Positions 48,123 to 57,170 of a stretch of DNA of 64,000 nucleotides are shown here, piece by piece (position 1 is the first letter of the stretch; each line of letters begins with the position of its first letter). Made by a program: the position numbers and the translations under genes. Origin of the DNA: an uncultured Alistipes sp. (GTDB lineage Bacteria > Bacteroidota > Bacteroidia > Bacteroidales > Rikenellaceae); contig NZ_CAJTXD010000001.1 in the NCBI RefSeq assembly GCF_910580175.1, forward strand, positions 485,686 to 549,685. Reading direction: 5' to 3'. Under the pieces are notes generated by a model. That model saw nothing but the letters and a program-made list of their open reading frames with translations. It did not search any database and was not told the origin of the DNA.

Positions 48123-50852
48123 ATGGCAGACGTTAAACGGGTCTACACGTTCGGCAACAAGGAAGCCGAAGGCAACGGCAAAATGCGCGAACTGCTGGGC
48201 GGCAAAGGCGCCAACCTCGCAGAAATGAACCTGATAGGCATCCCCGTGCCTCCGGGCTTTACCATCACCACGGAGGTGTGCACCGAATATTACCAGCACG
48301 GCAAACAGGCCGTCATCGAGATGCTGCGCCCCGAGGTCGAGAAGGCGATGAAGAACATCGAGCGTCTCACGGGCATGCAGTTCGGCGACAAGGAGATGCC
48401 CTTGTTGGTATCGGTGCGTTCGGGCGCCCGCGCCTCGATGCCCGGCATGATGGACACGATCCTCAACCTGGGCATGAACGACCAGGCCGTCGAGGCCGTG
48501 GCCAAACGCACGGGCAACCCGCGCTTCGCATGGGACTCCTACCGTCGTTTCGTGCAGATGTACGGCGACGTGGTGCTGGGCATGAAACCCGTATCGAAAG
48601 AAGACCATGATCCGTTCGAAGAGATCATCGAGGCACAGAAAGCCAAGCGCGGCGTGAAGAACGACACCGACCTGACGACCGACGACCTGAAGGAGCTGGT
48701 CAAGAACTTCAAGGCCGCCGTGAAGAAGCAGACGGGCGAAGACTTCCCGACCAATCCGTGGGATCAGCTCTGGGGTGCCATCTGCGCCGTGTTCGGTTCG
48801 TGGATGAACGAGCGCGCGATCCTCTACCGCAAGCTCAACAACATCCCCGCCGAATGGGGCACGGCCGTGTCGGTGCAGGCGATGGTCTTCGGCAACATGG
48901 GGCAGAACTCCGCCACGGGCGTGGCATTCTCGCGCGACGCCGCCACGGGCGAAAACATCTTCAACGGCGAGTACCTCATCAACGCCCAGGGCGAGGACGT
49001 CGTGGCCGGCATCCGCACCCCGCAGCAGATCACGATCGAGGGTTCGAAGCGTTGGGCCAAGGCACAGAACATCAGCGAGGAGGAGCGCAAGTCGAAATAC
49101 CCCTCGCTCGAAGAGGTCATGCCCGAGGTATATAAAGAGCTGAACGACATCCAGCACCACTTGGAGCAGTATTTTACCGACATGCAGGATATCGAGTTCA
49201 CGATCCAAGACGGCAAGTTGTGGATGCTCCAGTGCCGCAACGGCAAGCGCACGGGCGCCGCGATGGTCAAGATCGCCATGGACATGCTGCGCGAGGGTCT
49301 GATCGACGAGAAGACCGCCGTGCTGCGCTGCGAACCGGCCAAGCTCGATGAGTTGCTCCACCCCGTCTTCGACAAGAAAGCCATCGCTTCGGCGCAGGTC
49401 ATTACCAAAGGTCTGCCCGCCTCGCCGGGCGCAGCGACCGGCCCCGTGGTGTTCTTCGCCGACGATGCGGAGAAGGTGCTCGCCAAGACGGGTCAGAAAG
49501 CCATTCTGGTGCGTATCGAGACCTCGCCCGAAGACCTCAAGGGCATGCTCGACGCGGCAGGCATCCTCACGGCCCGCGGCGGCATGACGTCGCACGCAGC
49601 CGTCGTAGCACGCGGCATGGGCAAATGCTGCGTATCGGGCGCCGGCGAGCTGGAAATCGACTACAAGGCCCGCACCATCAAAGTCAACGGCTTTACCGTC
49701 AAGGAGGGCGACTGGATTTCGCTCAACGGCTCGACGGGCGAAGTCTACTTAGGTCAGGTGGCCACCAAAGCCGCCGACTTGAGCGGCGACTTCGGCAAGC
49801 TGATGGAGCTGGCCGGCAAATACTCGGTGCTCAAGGTGCGCGCCAATGCCGACACGCCCAAAGATGCGGCCCAGGCCTTTGCGTTCGGCGCCGAGGGCAT
49901 CGGTCTCTGCCGCACGGAGCATATGTTCTTCGAGGGCGACCGCATCAAGGCCATCCGCGAAATGATCCTTTCCGACGACGAGGCGGGCCGCCGCGTAGCG
50001 CTGGCCAAGCTGCTGCCCATGCAGCGCGGCGACTTCGAGGGGCTGTTCAAGGCCATGAACGGCTATCCCGTGACCGTTCGTCTCTTGGATCCCCCCTTGC
50101 ACGAGTTCGTACCCCACGATGAGAAGGGCCAGAAGGAGATGGCCGAGGAGATGCACGAGCCGCTCGCGAAGATCGTGGCCAAGGTGGAAGCCCTGGCCGA
50201 GTTCAACCCCATGCTGGGCCACCGCGGCTGCCGCTTGGGCAACACCTATCCCGAGATTACCGAAATGCAGACCCGCGCCATCATCGAGGCGGCCATGAAC
50301 GTCAAGGCGGCCGGTATCCCCGTCCATGTGGAGATCATGGTGCCGCTGGTGGGCAATCATAAGGAGCTGCGCTACCAGAAGAACATCATCGACCGGACGG
50401 CCGAGCAGGTCTTTACCGAGCGCAACGACAAGATCGAATACATGGTCGGCACGATGATCGAGGTGCCGCGCGCCGCCGTGACGGCCAACCAGATCGCCGA
50501 AGTGGCGCAGTTCTTCTCGTTCGGAACCAACGACCTGACGCAGATGACGCTGGGCTTCTCGCGCGACGACATCTCGAAGTTCCTGCCCATCTACCTCGAA
50601 AAGGGCATCCTGAAGAACGACCCGTTCCAGATTCTGGACCGCAACGGTGTGGGCCAGCTCATCCGCGAAGCGGTGTTCAAGGGCCGCGGCACGCGCGAGA
50701 ACCTCAAGTGCGGCATCTGCGGCGAACACGGCGGCGAACCCTCCTCGGTAGAGTTCTGCCACTATGCCGGTCTCAACTACGTGAGCTGCTCGCCGTTCCG
50801 TGTGCCCATCGCCCGGGTGGCTGCGGCGCATGCGGCGCTGAACCAGAAATAA
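48123..50852 (+). CDS. ppdK: Pyruvate, phosphate dikinase
   Basis: Interconverts PEP, AMP and PPi with pyruvate, ATP and Pi. The 909-residue product has the nucleotide-binding start TFGNKEAEGNGKMRELLGGK and KGANLAEMN, the phospho-His loop LTARGGMTSHAAVVARG near residue 485, the PEP domain with EGIGLCRTEHMF, and the closing CGICGEHGG with the catalytic Cys. It is full length. Together with Pyk it gives a pyrophosphate-linked branch at PEP. Codon use is strongly biased, as in nifJ. Confidence 0.97.
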   Translation: MADVKRVYTFGNKEAEGNGKMRELLGGKGANLAEMNLIGIPVPPGFTITTEVCTEYYQHGKQAVIEMLRPEVEKAMKNIERLTGMQFGDKEMPLLVSVRSGARASMPGMMDTILNLGMNDQAVEAVAKRTGNPRFAWDSYRRFVQMYGDVVLGMKPVSKEDHDPFEEIIEAQKAKRGVKNDTDLTTDDLKELVKNFKAAVKKQTGEDFPTNPWDQLWGAICAVFGSWMNERAILYRKLNNIPAEWGTAVSVQAMVFGNMGQNSATGVAFSRDAATGENIFNGEYLINAQGEDVVAGIRTPQQITIEGSKRWAKAQNISEEERKSKYPSLEEVMPEVYKELNDIQHHLEQYFTDMQDIEFTIQDGKLWMLQCRNGKRTGAAMVKIAMDMLREGLIDEKTAVLRCEPAKLDELLHPVFDKKAIASAQVITKGLPASPGAATGPVVFFADDAEKVLAKTGQKAILVRIETSPEDLKGMLDAAGILTARGGMTSHAAVVARGMGKCCVSGAGELEIDYKARTIKVNGFTVKEGDWISLNGSTGEVYLGQVATKAADLSGDFGKLMELAGKYSVLKVRANADTPKDAAQAFAFGAEGIGLCRTEHMFFEGDRIKAIREMILSDDEAGRRVALAKLLPMQRGDFEGLFKAMNGYPVTVRLLDPPLHEFVPHDEKGQKEMAEEMHEPLAKIVAKVEALAEFNPMLGHRGCRLGNTYPEITEMQTRAIIEAAMNVKAAGIPVHVEIMVPLVGNHKELRYQKNIIDRTAEQVFTERNDKIEYMVGTMIEVPRAAVTANQIAEVAQFFSFGTNDLTQMTLGFSRDDISKFLPIYLEKGILKNDPFQILDRNGVGQLIREAVFKGRGTRENLKCGICGEHGGEPSSVEFCHYAGLNYVSCSPFRVPIARVAAAHAALNQK

Positions 50853-50899
50853 AGCGTTTCGCCCCGCCAGAGAACCTCATCCGTTCTCTCCTTTAAATG

Positions 50900-50936
50900 A
50901 AATTACCCCTGCCGCCAAGTGCGGCAGGGGTAATTT
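50900..50936 (+). terminator. Terminator of ppdK
   Basis: A perfect 16-bp stem (AAATTACCCCTGCCGC and its complement) with a five-base loop, directly after the gene. Its own T arm supplies the T-rich end. Confidence 0.9.
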
Positions 50937-51201
50937 GTTGCATCCGGAACATTCCGCACGACGGGCAGGGCTTATTTTTCAAATGCCAAGAGGAGAAAAG
51001 AGACCCGCCACGACCTCGAAAAAGAAAAAAAATCGCATTCCGCCCCCCGGCGGATCGACCTGCGGCACGAGTGTTGCGATACCCCTATCCGTCATCAAAA
51101 TTATTCGGTTCGTGGAATTTACTTGGCGTAGAACGTTTTTTTTTATACTTTTACCCTGGTAAACAGACACTGCAACAAACGCTCAATTAAAATAATCGGA
51201 A
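50937..51201. promoter_or_regulatory. Upstream region and promoter of the outer-membrane barrel gene
   Basis: No gene is supported in this stretch. Near its end are TTG at 51123-51125, a 20-nt spacer and TACTTTTA at 51146-51153, a good match to the Bacteroidetes consensus except for the last base, 49 nt before the ATG at 51202. Confidence 0.55.
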
Positions 51202-51669
51202 ATGAAAAAGATTCTTCTCGCGGCAATCGCCGCTCTTTGCATGGCAGGGGCCGCCTCGGCCCAGGATCGGGGCGGATGGGGCATCGGCCCGCAGATCGGC
51301 GTCTACACCAACACGGGCGCCGACGGTGCAATCTTCGGCATCGGCGCCGCAGCCCGCTACGGCATTACCGATGCGTGGCGCGTGCAGCCTGCCGTGACCT
51401 TCCTCTGCAAGAAATATTGCTCGGTAGACATCAGCGCAGACGTGCAGTACCTCTTCAAGGTAGCCAGCTTCTGGACAGTATATCCTCAGGCCGGTTTGAG
51501 CGCCAACGACATCGGCGACTGGTCGTGCGGCATCAACCTCGGTGCCGGAACGGACTTCGCGATCGCCCGCAACTGGGATCTCTCGGCCGGATTCAAATGG
51601 ATGGTCCAGACCCGCAAGTATGCGAAAAACCCGATCATCATCAACGTAGGCGCAACCTACAAGTTCTAA
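51202..51669 (+). CDS. Small outer-membrane beta-barrel protein
   Basis: A 155-residue secreted protein: signal peptide MKKILLAAIAALCMAGAASA cut before Q21, then alternating hydrophobic/polar strands (GIGPQIGVYTN, AAARYGI, YPQAGLSA, GINLGAGTDF, DLSAGFKW) and a terminal Phe (VGATYKF), the usual sorting signal for barrel proteins. The family has no assigned function. Monocistronic, with its own promoter and terminator. Confidence 0.85.
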   Translation: MKKILLAAIAALCMAGAASAQDRGGWGIGPQIGVYTNTGADGAIFGIGAAARYGITDAWRVQPAVTFLCKKYCSVDISADVQYLFKVASFWTVYPQAGLSANDIGDWSCGINLGAGTDFAIARNWDLSAGFKWMVQTRKYAKNPIIINVGATYKF

Positions 51670-51695
51670 ACCGCCGCCGGGACACCCGGACGTAC

Positions 51696-51740
51696 AATTA
51701 CGGGGAAAGCCGATTGTTTCGGCTTTCCCCGTAATTTTTT
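51696..51740 (+). terminator. Terminator of the barrel protein gene
   Basis: A perfect 17-bp stem around ACGGGGAAAGCCG/CGGCTTTCCCCGT with a seven-base loop and six Ts. Confidence 0.93.
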
Positions 51741-52111
51741 CGGTGGGAACACGCCCGCCGGATCCAAAATATTTTTTCAGCGCATTCCGGCACGCCTCGC
51801 GCGTTCCGGCATGTCTCTATGCGTTTCCCGCCGGACGGGTTTCGGAGCACCGGTTTTCGTTCGACCGAATCATCTCGAAGATCCGGCGCCCGACCGGCGC
51901 ATAAGAACGCCATGCGGACTTCTTGACGTCGCAGCCCGGATTCCGCCCCTCGCAACCGACGACGCCCCGAAACGCAGCCTGCTTAACGAAAAACGCGCGG
52001 GCCGCTGCGGCATCGGAATGACAGATCGTCCCGTCGCTGTCGGCCTTCCGGAAACCAGCACTATTCCCGATACAAACAAAGACAGCAAATAAAACCGAAT
52101 GCGTACTACTT
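51741..52111. other. Intergenic stretch without a visible gene
   Basis: About 370 bases between convergent transcripts. Short open frames exist on both strands but none shows family-like sequence or a clear promoter. Confidence 0.5.
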
Positions 52112-52657
52112 TCAGCGCGTTTTATAATTGCAACGGTATTTTCCTTTGGCCAGATTGAGCAGCTTGCCTTTCAGCAGATTGCGGCGCAGGGGAGCTACCC
52201 GGTCGACGAAGACGCGCCCTTCGGTATGGTCGTATTCGTGCTGGATGACCCAAGCCTTGTAGCCCGTGAACTCCTCGTCGTGGGGTTTCAGCTCCTCGTC
52301 CAGATAGCGCACGCGGATCGAAAGCGCACGCGGCACATCGGCATAAAGCCCCGGAAACGAGAGACATCCCTCGTTATAGGTCTTCGTCTGGTCGGAATAA
52401 GCGTAGATTTCAGCATTGATGAACGCCCGTTTGAAGTCGGCGCACGACGGGTCGTCCTCGGCCCACGGCGTGGCATCGACGATAAAGAGTTTCAGGCTCT
52501 TGCCGATCTGCGGAGCGGCCAGCCCCACGCCTCCGGCTTCGCCGAGGGTGATAAACATGTCGTCGACGAGCTTTTTCAGATCGGGAAAATCGGCAGCGAC
52601 CGGCTCGCAGGGCTTGCGCAGCACCTCGTCGCCATAGATGACAATCGGATAAATCAT
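52112..52657 (-). CDS. def: Peptide deformylase
   Basis: Removes the formyl group from nascent peptides. The 181-residue product has all three motifs: GVGLAAPQIG, EGCLSFP and the zinc motif HEYDH. It overlaps the ruvX stop by 4 nt and ends the glyQS-ruvX-def transcript. Normal length for a type 1 enzyme. Confidence 0.96.
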   Translation of the reverse strand: MIYPIVIYGDEVLRKPCEPVAADFPDLKKLVDDMFITLGEAGGVGLAAPQIGKSLKLFIVDATPWAEDDPSCADFKRAFINAEIYAYSDQTKTYNEGCLSFPGLYADVPRALSIRVRYLDEELKPHDEEFTGYKAWVIQHEYDHTEGRVFVDRVAPLRRNLLKGKLLNLAKGKYRCNYKTR

Positions 52658-53067
52658 TGGTTGAACTCCATGTAACTTTGTAAAATGATCGTGGCGGAAA
52701 TCTTGTCCACCAACGCCTTATCGCGGCGGGCCATCTTACCGATGCCGCTTTCGAGCATCGCCCGGTGGGCCAGCACCGAAGTGAAGCGCTCGTCGTGGAA
52801 AACCACCTCCTTGTCGGGCCATGCCTGCCGCAGCCGCGCCGCGAGCGGCTCGATGAAACGCCACGTCTCGGAGGGCGTGCCGTCCATCCGGGCGGGTTTG
52901 CCCAACACAATGGTACCAACGTTCTCGCGGGCAAAATAGTCTGCGAGCCACTTTTCGAGCTGCCGCGTGTCGACCGTCTCCAGCCCGCCGGCAATCAGCC
53001 GCAGGGGGTCGCTCACGGCGATGCCCGTGCGCTTGGTGCCGTAGTCTATGGCCAGAATGCGCGACAC
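52654..53067 (-). CDS. ruvX: RuvX/YqgF-family RNase H-fold nuclease
   Basis: A 137-residue protein with the YqgF fold: ILAIDYGTKRTGIAVSDP near the N terminus (first Asp), DERFTSVLAHR and DKISATIILQSY (later acidic residues). Members process 16S rRNA ends or act as Holliday-junction resolvase-like enzymes. A GTG start at 53067 gives the normal family start; it overlaps the glyQS stop by one base. A much longer in-frame extension inside glyQS is rejected. Confidence 0.92.
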   Translation of the reverse strand: MSRILAIDYGTKRTGIAVSDPLRLIAGGLETVDTRQLEKWLADYFARENVGTIVLGKPARMDGTPSETWRFIEPLAARLRQAWPDKEVVFHDERFTSVLAHRAMLESGIGKMARRDKALVDKISATIILQSYMEFNQ

Positions 53068-54611
53068 TAAAGGTTCAGCTTCTTGAAAAGTTTGCGATAC
53101 GAGCACTCCTCGTCGACCATGGCATGCAGGGCTTCGATCTTCACGCGCTCCTGCTCCATCGAATCGCGGTGGCGCACCGTCACGGTGCCGTCCTCGGCGG
53201 TCTGGCCGTCGACGGTGATGCAGAACGGCGTGCCGACGGCATCCTGACGGCGGTAACGCTTGCCGACCGAATCTTTCTCGTCGTAGACCACATTGAAATC
53301 GTATTTCAGTTCGTCGACGATCTTCTGCGCGATCTCGGGCATGCCGTCCTTCTTGACGAGCGGCAGGATGGCCGCCTTGACGGGAGCCAGAGCCGCAGGC
53401 AGGCGCAGCACCACGCGCGAATCGCCGCCGTCGAGCTGCTCCTCGGTGTAGGCCGCCGACATGACCTGCAGGAACATGCGGTCGACGCCGATCGAGGTCT
53501 CGACGACATAGGGCACGTAGCTTTCGCCCGTCTCGGGGTCGAAATACTGGATTTTCTTGCCCGAAAACTTCTGGTGGTTGCCCAGGTCGAAGTCGGTGCG
53601 CGAGTGGATGCCCTCCACCTCCTTGAAGCCGAACGGGAAGTTGTACTCCACGTCGGTGGCGGCGTTGGCATAGTGGGCCAGCTTGTCGTGGTCGTGGAAC
53701 CGGTAGTTGTCGTCGCCGAAGCCCAGGGCGCGGTGCCAGGCCATGCGGGTGTTCTTCCATTCGTTCCACCACTCCATTTCGGTGCCGGGGCGCACGAAGA
53801 ACTGCATCTCCATCTGCTCGAACTCGCGCATGCGGAAGATGAACTGGCGGGCGACGATCTCGTTGCGGAACGCCTTGCCGATCTGCGCAATGCCGAACGG
53901 CAGCTTCATGCGGCCGGTCTTCTGCACGTTAAGGAAGTTGACGAAGATGCCCTGCGCCGTCTCGGGACGCAGGTAGATGGTGCTGGCGCCGTCGGCCGTG
54001 GAACCCATCTGCGTGGAGAACATCAGGTTGAACTGCCGCACCTCCGTCCAGTTGCGCGTGCCGGAAACGGGGCACACGATCTCGCAGTCGAGGATGATCT
54101 GCCGCAGCTCATTGAGGTCGTTGGCGTTGAGCGCATCGGCAAAACGCTTGTGCACGGCGTCGCGCTTGGCGGCAGTCTCCTGCACGCGGGGCGAAGTCTC
54201 GCGGTACTTGGTCTCGTCGAACGACTCGCCGAAGCGCTTGCGGGCCTTCTCGACCTCCTTGTCGATCTTCTCGTCCTGCTTGGCGAGCCACTCCTCGATG
54301 AGCACGTCGGCACGGTAGCGCTTCTTGGAATCGCGGTTGTCGATGAGCGGGTCGTTGAACGCACCGACATGGCCCGAAGCCTCCCACGTGCGGGGGTGCA
54401 TGAAGATGGCGGCATCGAGGCCCACGATATTCTCATGCAACTTGACCATCGAATCCCACCAGTAGCGCTTGATGTTGTTCTTCAGCTCCACGCCGTTCTG
54501 GCCGTAGTCGTAAACAGCGCCCAAGCCGTCGTAGATCTCGCTCGACGGAAATACGAAACCGTATTCCTTGCAATGGGCGACCAGTTTCTTGAAAAGTTCT
54601 TCCTGCGTCAT
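53067..54611 (-). CDS. glyQS: Glycine--tRNA ligase (single-chain type)
   Basis: Class II aminoacyl-tRNA synthetase of the alpha2 type. The 514-residue product has EIYDGLGAVYDYGQNGVELK, motif 2 FRNEIVARQFIFRMREFEQME and motif 3 near TSIGVDRMF. ATG at 54611 is chosen; the in-frame extension to 54746 is encoded by a dispersed repeat. It heads the glyQS-ruvX-def transcript, probably from the promoter in that repeat (-7 box at 54650-54643). Confidence 0.96.
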   Translation of the reverse strand: MTQEELFKKLVAHCKEYGFVFPSSEIYDGLGAVYDYGQNGVELKNNIKRYWWDSMVKLHENIVGLDAAIFMHPRTWEASGHVGAFNDPLIDNRDSKKRYRADVLIEEWLAKQDEKIDKEVEKARKRFGESFDETKYRETSPRVQETAAKRDAVHKRFADALNANDLNELRQIILDCEIVCPVSGTRNWTEVRQFNLMFSTQMGSTADGASTIYLRPETAQGIFVNFLNVQKTGRMKLPFGIAQIGKAFRNEIVARQFIFRMREFEQMEMQFFVRPGTEMEWWNEWKNTRMAWHRALGFGDDNYRFHDHDKLAHYANAATDVEYNFPFGFKEVEGIHSRTDFDLGNHQKFSGKKIQYFDPETGESYVPYVVETSIGVDRMFLQVMSAAYTEEQLDGGDSRVVLRLPAALAPVKAAILPLVKKDGMPEIAQKIVDELKYDFNVVYDEKDSVGKRYRRQDAVGTPFCITVDGQTAEDGTVTVRHRDSMEQERVKIEALHAMVDEECSYRKLFKKLNL

Positions 54612-54642
54612 TGTATTGTGTGTTTTTGATTTTTCCGATCGA

Positions 54643-54797
54643 CAAAAATACGAATAAGCGAGGGCAAAAGCAAACTTGTTTGCATTTTGCCGAGCGTGAG
54701 TATTTTGAGCGAAGCCAAAGATACGAAAAGTCGAGCGCAGAAGCAAGCGTTAGCTTGATTATGCTGAGACGGAGTATCTAAAACGAAGTTAAAGATA
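54643..54797 (-). repeat. Dispersed promoter-hairpin repeat, copy d (three tandem units)
   Basis: Three units in minus orientation with -7 boxes at 54650-54643 (TATTTTTG), 54723-54716 (TATCTTTG) and 54797-54790 (TATCTTTA), so the period is 73-74 bp. Hairpin arms differ between units (for example GCAAAC/GTTTGC in one, AAGC-AAGC/GCTTG in the next) while pairing is kept. The nearest unit probably drives glyQS. Confidence 0.85.
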
Positions 54798-55171
54798 CAA
54801 AATAAAAAGGAAAGAACGGAGCCGGCCGGAGTTTTATTTAGGGATTTGCAGCTCCAAACGCAAAATAGCGACCGCTCCAAGCACGCCCCCCAACCCCGAA
54901 CCGCCGCCAAGCATGAAACACCCCCAACCCCGAACCGCCGCCTGCCCTGAACATCGGGCCTCGTCCGCCCTCAAGCATACAACGGCTGCTTCTCCGAACC
55001 CCGAACCGCGTCCGTCCTCGAACTTAAAATCCCGTATTTCGCACTTTTCCATCGGCACCGGCTTCCTCGCGCTACGCTTCCCGCGCGCTTAAAGTTAAAA
55101 CACGACGCAACTATACGCTCCGATTTAAAACCGCACTCCAATGCCACAAGGGTAGTTATACAGATAGGAAA
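54798..55171. other. Intergenic stretch with a 22-bp direct repeat
   Basis: No gene is supported. A C-rich 22-bp unit (CCCCCAACCCCGAACCGCCGCC minus two bases per side to the core AACCCCGAACCGCCG) occurs at 54887-54908 and 54921-54942, with a partial copy near 54994. Confidence 0.5.
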
Positions 55172-55459
55172 TTAAAAATAACAGCTCTTTGCAGATGCTT
55201 GGACGCAGCGCACGGAGAGGGCGCTCGCGCGGTAGGCGGTGTTCAGCGGGTTCACGTCGCCCGAGCCGAAGGCCAAGTGGCTCGCGTTGATATTGCCAGC
55301 CGCGTAGGACGAAGAAGCCCAATAGGCTCCGCGCGCGCCGACATTCGTCAAGGCTCCCGACGACTCGTGGCGGTAGCCCGCGGCAGGAGCGAATAGCAAT
55401 CGCTGGAATGAATGCTCCGAGGAAGCCGACGCAGCCTCGGAACAGACTGGGATAAATAA
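55172..55459 (-). pseudogene. Remnant of a FISUMP-type surface protein (C-terminal part)
   Basis: An open stretch of 95 codons without a start gives the C-terminal signature of Bacteroidales surface proteins with the 'major paralogous' (FISUMP) domain: APAAGYRHESSGALTNVG, GAYWASSSYAAGN, NPLNTAYRASALSVRCVQ. A stop (TAG at 55462-55460) ends the frame upstream and no N-terminal half is visible, so it is a decayed fragment, either a dead gene or a cassette for recombination. The next about 270 bases toward radC hold no recognisable gene. Confidence 0.7.
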
Positions 55460-55730
55460 CTAACGGCACCGCAGAATAAGAAACAAAAATTTTTGCACAG
55501 AATCGGCGGCAATCGATAAACCGTCCGCACCGAATTTTCTGCGCTGAACTTTTGCATCAACTCTTTTCTGCGCCTTATGCCGCCAGTGGATTGCTGAATC
55601 TGCATGCCACGCTGACCGGACCCTTCGGCCCCGGCCACTCCGGGCAAAAAGAGCTGTTATCCAAAGAGTTTTGTCCGAAAAAGCGCCCGCGCCGCTTCAA
55701 AGCATGCGCCACAGCGCAAGCCTCGCCCCG

Positions 55731-56369
55731 CTATCCTGCAATCAGTCCGGCCCGACAAAAAGAGAAATCGCCTTCCCGGGCAATGATGATATGATCCAGC
55801 AGCCGGATGTCGAACAACGCCGCGGCACGTGCGACCCGCTCGGTCAGCACCTTGTCCTGCGGACTGGGCACGGCGGCGCCCGAGGGATGGTTGTGGATGA
55901 GAATCAGCTGCGTGGCCAATAGTTCGAGCGCCCGCTTGACGATCAACCGATGGTCGACGACCGTGCTCTGCACGCCGCCCTGGCTGACGCGCTGACGCTC
56001 CAATATCCGGTTCGAGGCGGTCAGATAAACGGCCCAGCACTCCTCGTGGGGCAATTTTTCAAGCCGGGGCCGGAACAAGCGCACCACATCGTCGGACGAA
56101 GCGATGGAATCGGCCTCGACCGCCCTGGCTTCGGCAACGCGCCGGCCGAATTCGGCAGCGAGGACAAGCGTTCGGGTGCGGCGCAATCCCAGGCCCCCGA
56201 TCATCCGCAGGCGGGCCGGCTCCTCGTCGGCGATCCGCGCCAAGGCCCCGCCGCAAGCATCCCACAACGCATCGGCCACCTGCACATCGTCGACCAGCAA
56301 GGCCAGCAACTCCTTGTCCGAGAGGGCGCCGACGCCGCGTGAAGCCATCTTATCGCAAAGTACCTGCAT
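55731..56369 (-). CDS. radC: RadC-family JAB-domain protein
   Basis: A 212-residue protein with an N-terminal helix-hairpin-helix region (GVGALSDKELLALLVDD, IGGLGLRRTRTLVLAAEFG) and a C-terminal JAB/MPN domain with the zinc motif LIHNHPSGAAVPSPQD. Despite its name, a DNA-repair role was not confirmed in other bacteria. ATG at 56369 is chosen; the longer start at 56426 would overlap rnc by 50 nt. It follows rnc by 7 nt. Confidence 0.9.
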   Translation of the reverse strand: MQVLCDKMASRGVGALSDKELLALLVDDVQVADALWDACGGALARIADEEPARLRMIGGLGLRRTRTLVLAAEFGRRVAEARAVEADSIASSDDVVRLFRPRLEKLPHEECWAVYLTASNRILERQRVSQGGVQSTVVDHRLIVKRALELLATQLILIHNHPSGAAVPSPQDKVLTERVARAAALFDIRLLDHIIIAREGDFSFCRAGLIAG

Positions 56370-56376
56370 GACACGA

Positions 56377-57150
56377 TCAACTGCTGAGCCGGTCGAAACG
56401 ATCCAACAAAGTGGCGCACCGTTCATCGGTCAAATATTCGGCTACGGAGCAGGCGGCCTGCTGTTCGGCCTCCTTCTTCGAATCGCCGGAGCCGTGCCCG
56501 ACCTCGAAGCCGTCGATCAAGACCGTAGCCAAAAAGACCGGATGATTGGCGGCATACCCCTTGTCGTGCTCCGTACGGAAAAGGATGCTCCGGTGGTTCT
56601 TCTGACACCACTCGATCAACCGGCTCTTGTAATCGGTTTCGGAAGAAGTCAACTTTTCCAGGTCGAGATGCCGTCCGAAAATATGGTTGATGAGCAACCG
56701 GTTGACGAACTCGTAGCCCTGATCGAGGTAAACGGCCCCCATCATGGCCTCGAACGCATCGCCATAGATGTGCTTCTGAATCACGGAGGCGCCGCCGTTG
56801 GAGATGACGAAACGATCCAACCCGAGGTTCAGCGCCAATCCGTTGAGCGACTGCCGGGACACGATTCGGGAACGCAGCTGCGTGAGGAATCCCTCGTCGC
56901 GCCCCGGAAACTCGATGAAAAGGTAATCGGAGGTCACGGACTCGATGACGGCATCGCCCAGAAACTCCAGCCGCTCGTTGTTGACCGTCTGCCCGTCCTC
57001 CAAAACCAAAGAAGCTGACTTGTGAATCAAAGCCAGCTTGTAAAGCTCGATGTTATGCGGGATGAACCCGAACATATCATCGATCATTCTGAAATACGTC
57101 TTATCTTGTCCGCAGCATCTCCGGAAAGGCCGCAACAAAAAATCCCACAC
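56377..57150 (-). CDS. rnc: Ribonuclease III
   Basis: Double-strand RNA endonuclease for rRNA and mRNA processing. The 257-residue product has the signature NNERLEFLGDAVIES at about residues 57-71, GDAFEAMMGAVYLDQG with the second acidic pair, and a C-terminal dsRNA-binding domain (ATVLIDGFEVGHGSGDSKKEAEQQAA with a truncated strand). Start MWDFLL fits the N-terminal extension seen in Bacteroidetes. Order acpP-fabF-rnc is classic. Confidence 0.95.
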   Translation of the reverse strand: MWDFLLRPFRRCCGQDKTYFRMIDDMFGFIPHNIELYKLALIHKSASLVLEDGQTVNNERLEFLGDAVIESVTSDYLFIEFPGRDEGFLTQLRSRIVSRQSLNGLALNLGLDRFVISNGGASVIQKHIYGDAFEAMMGAVYLDQGYEFVNRLLINHIFGRHLDLEKLTSSETDYKSRLIEWCQKNHRSILFRTEHDKGYAANHPVFLATVLIDGFEVGHGSGDSKKEAEQQAACSVAEYLTDERCATLLDRFDRLSS

Positions 57151-57170
57151 GGCGCGCGAAAATCTGAAGA

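Noticed and set aside
51811..52092. A 93-codon plus-strand frame in the gap before def
   Set aside because: No promoter, no family-like sequence and biased composition.
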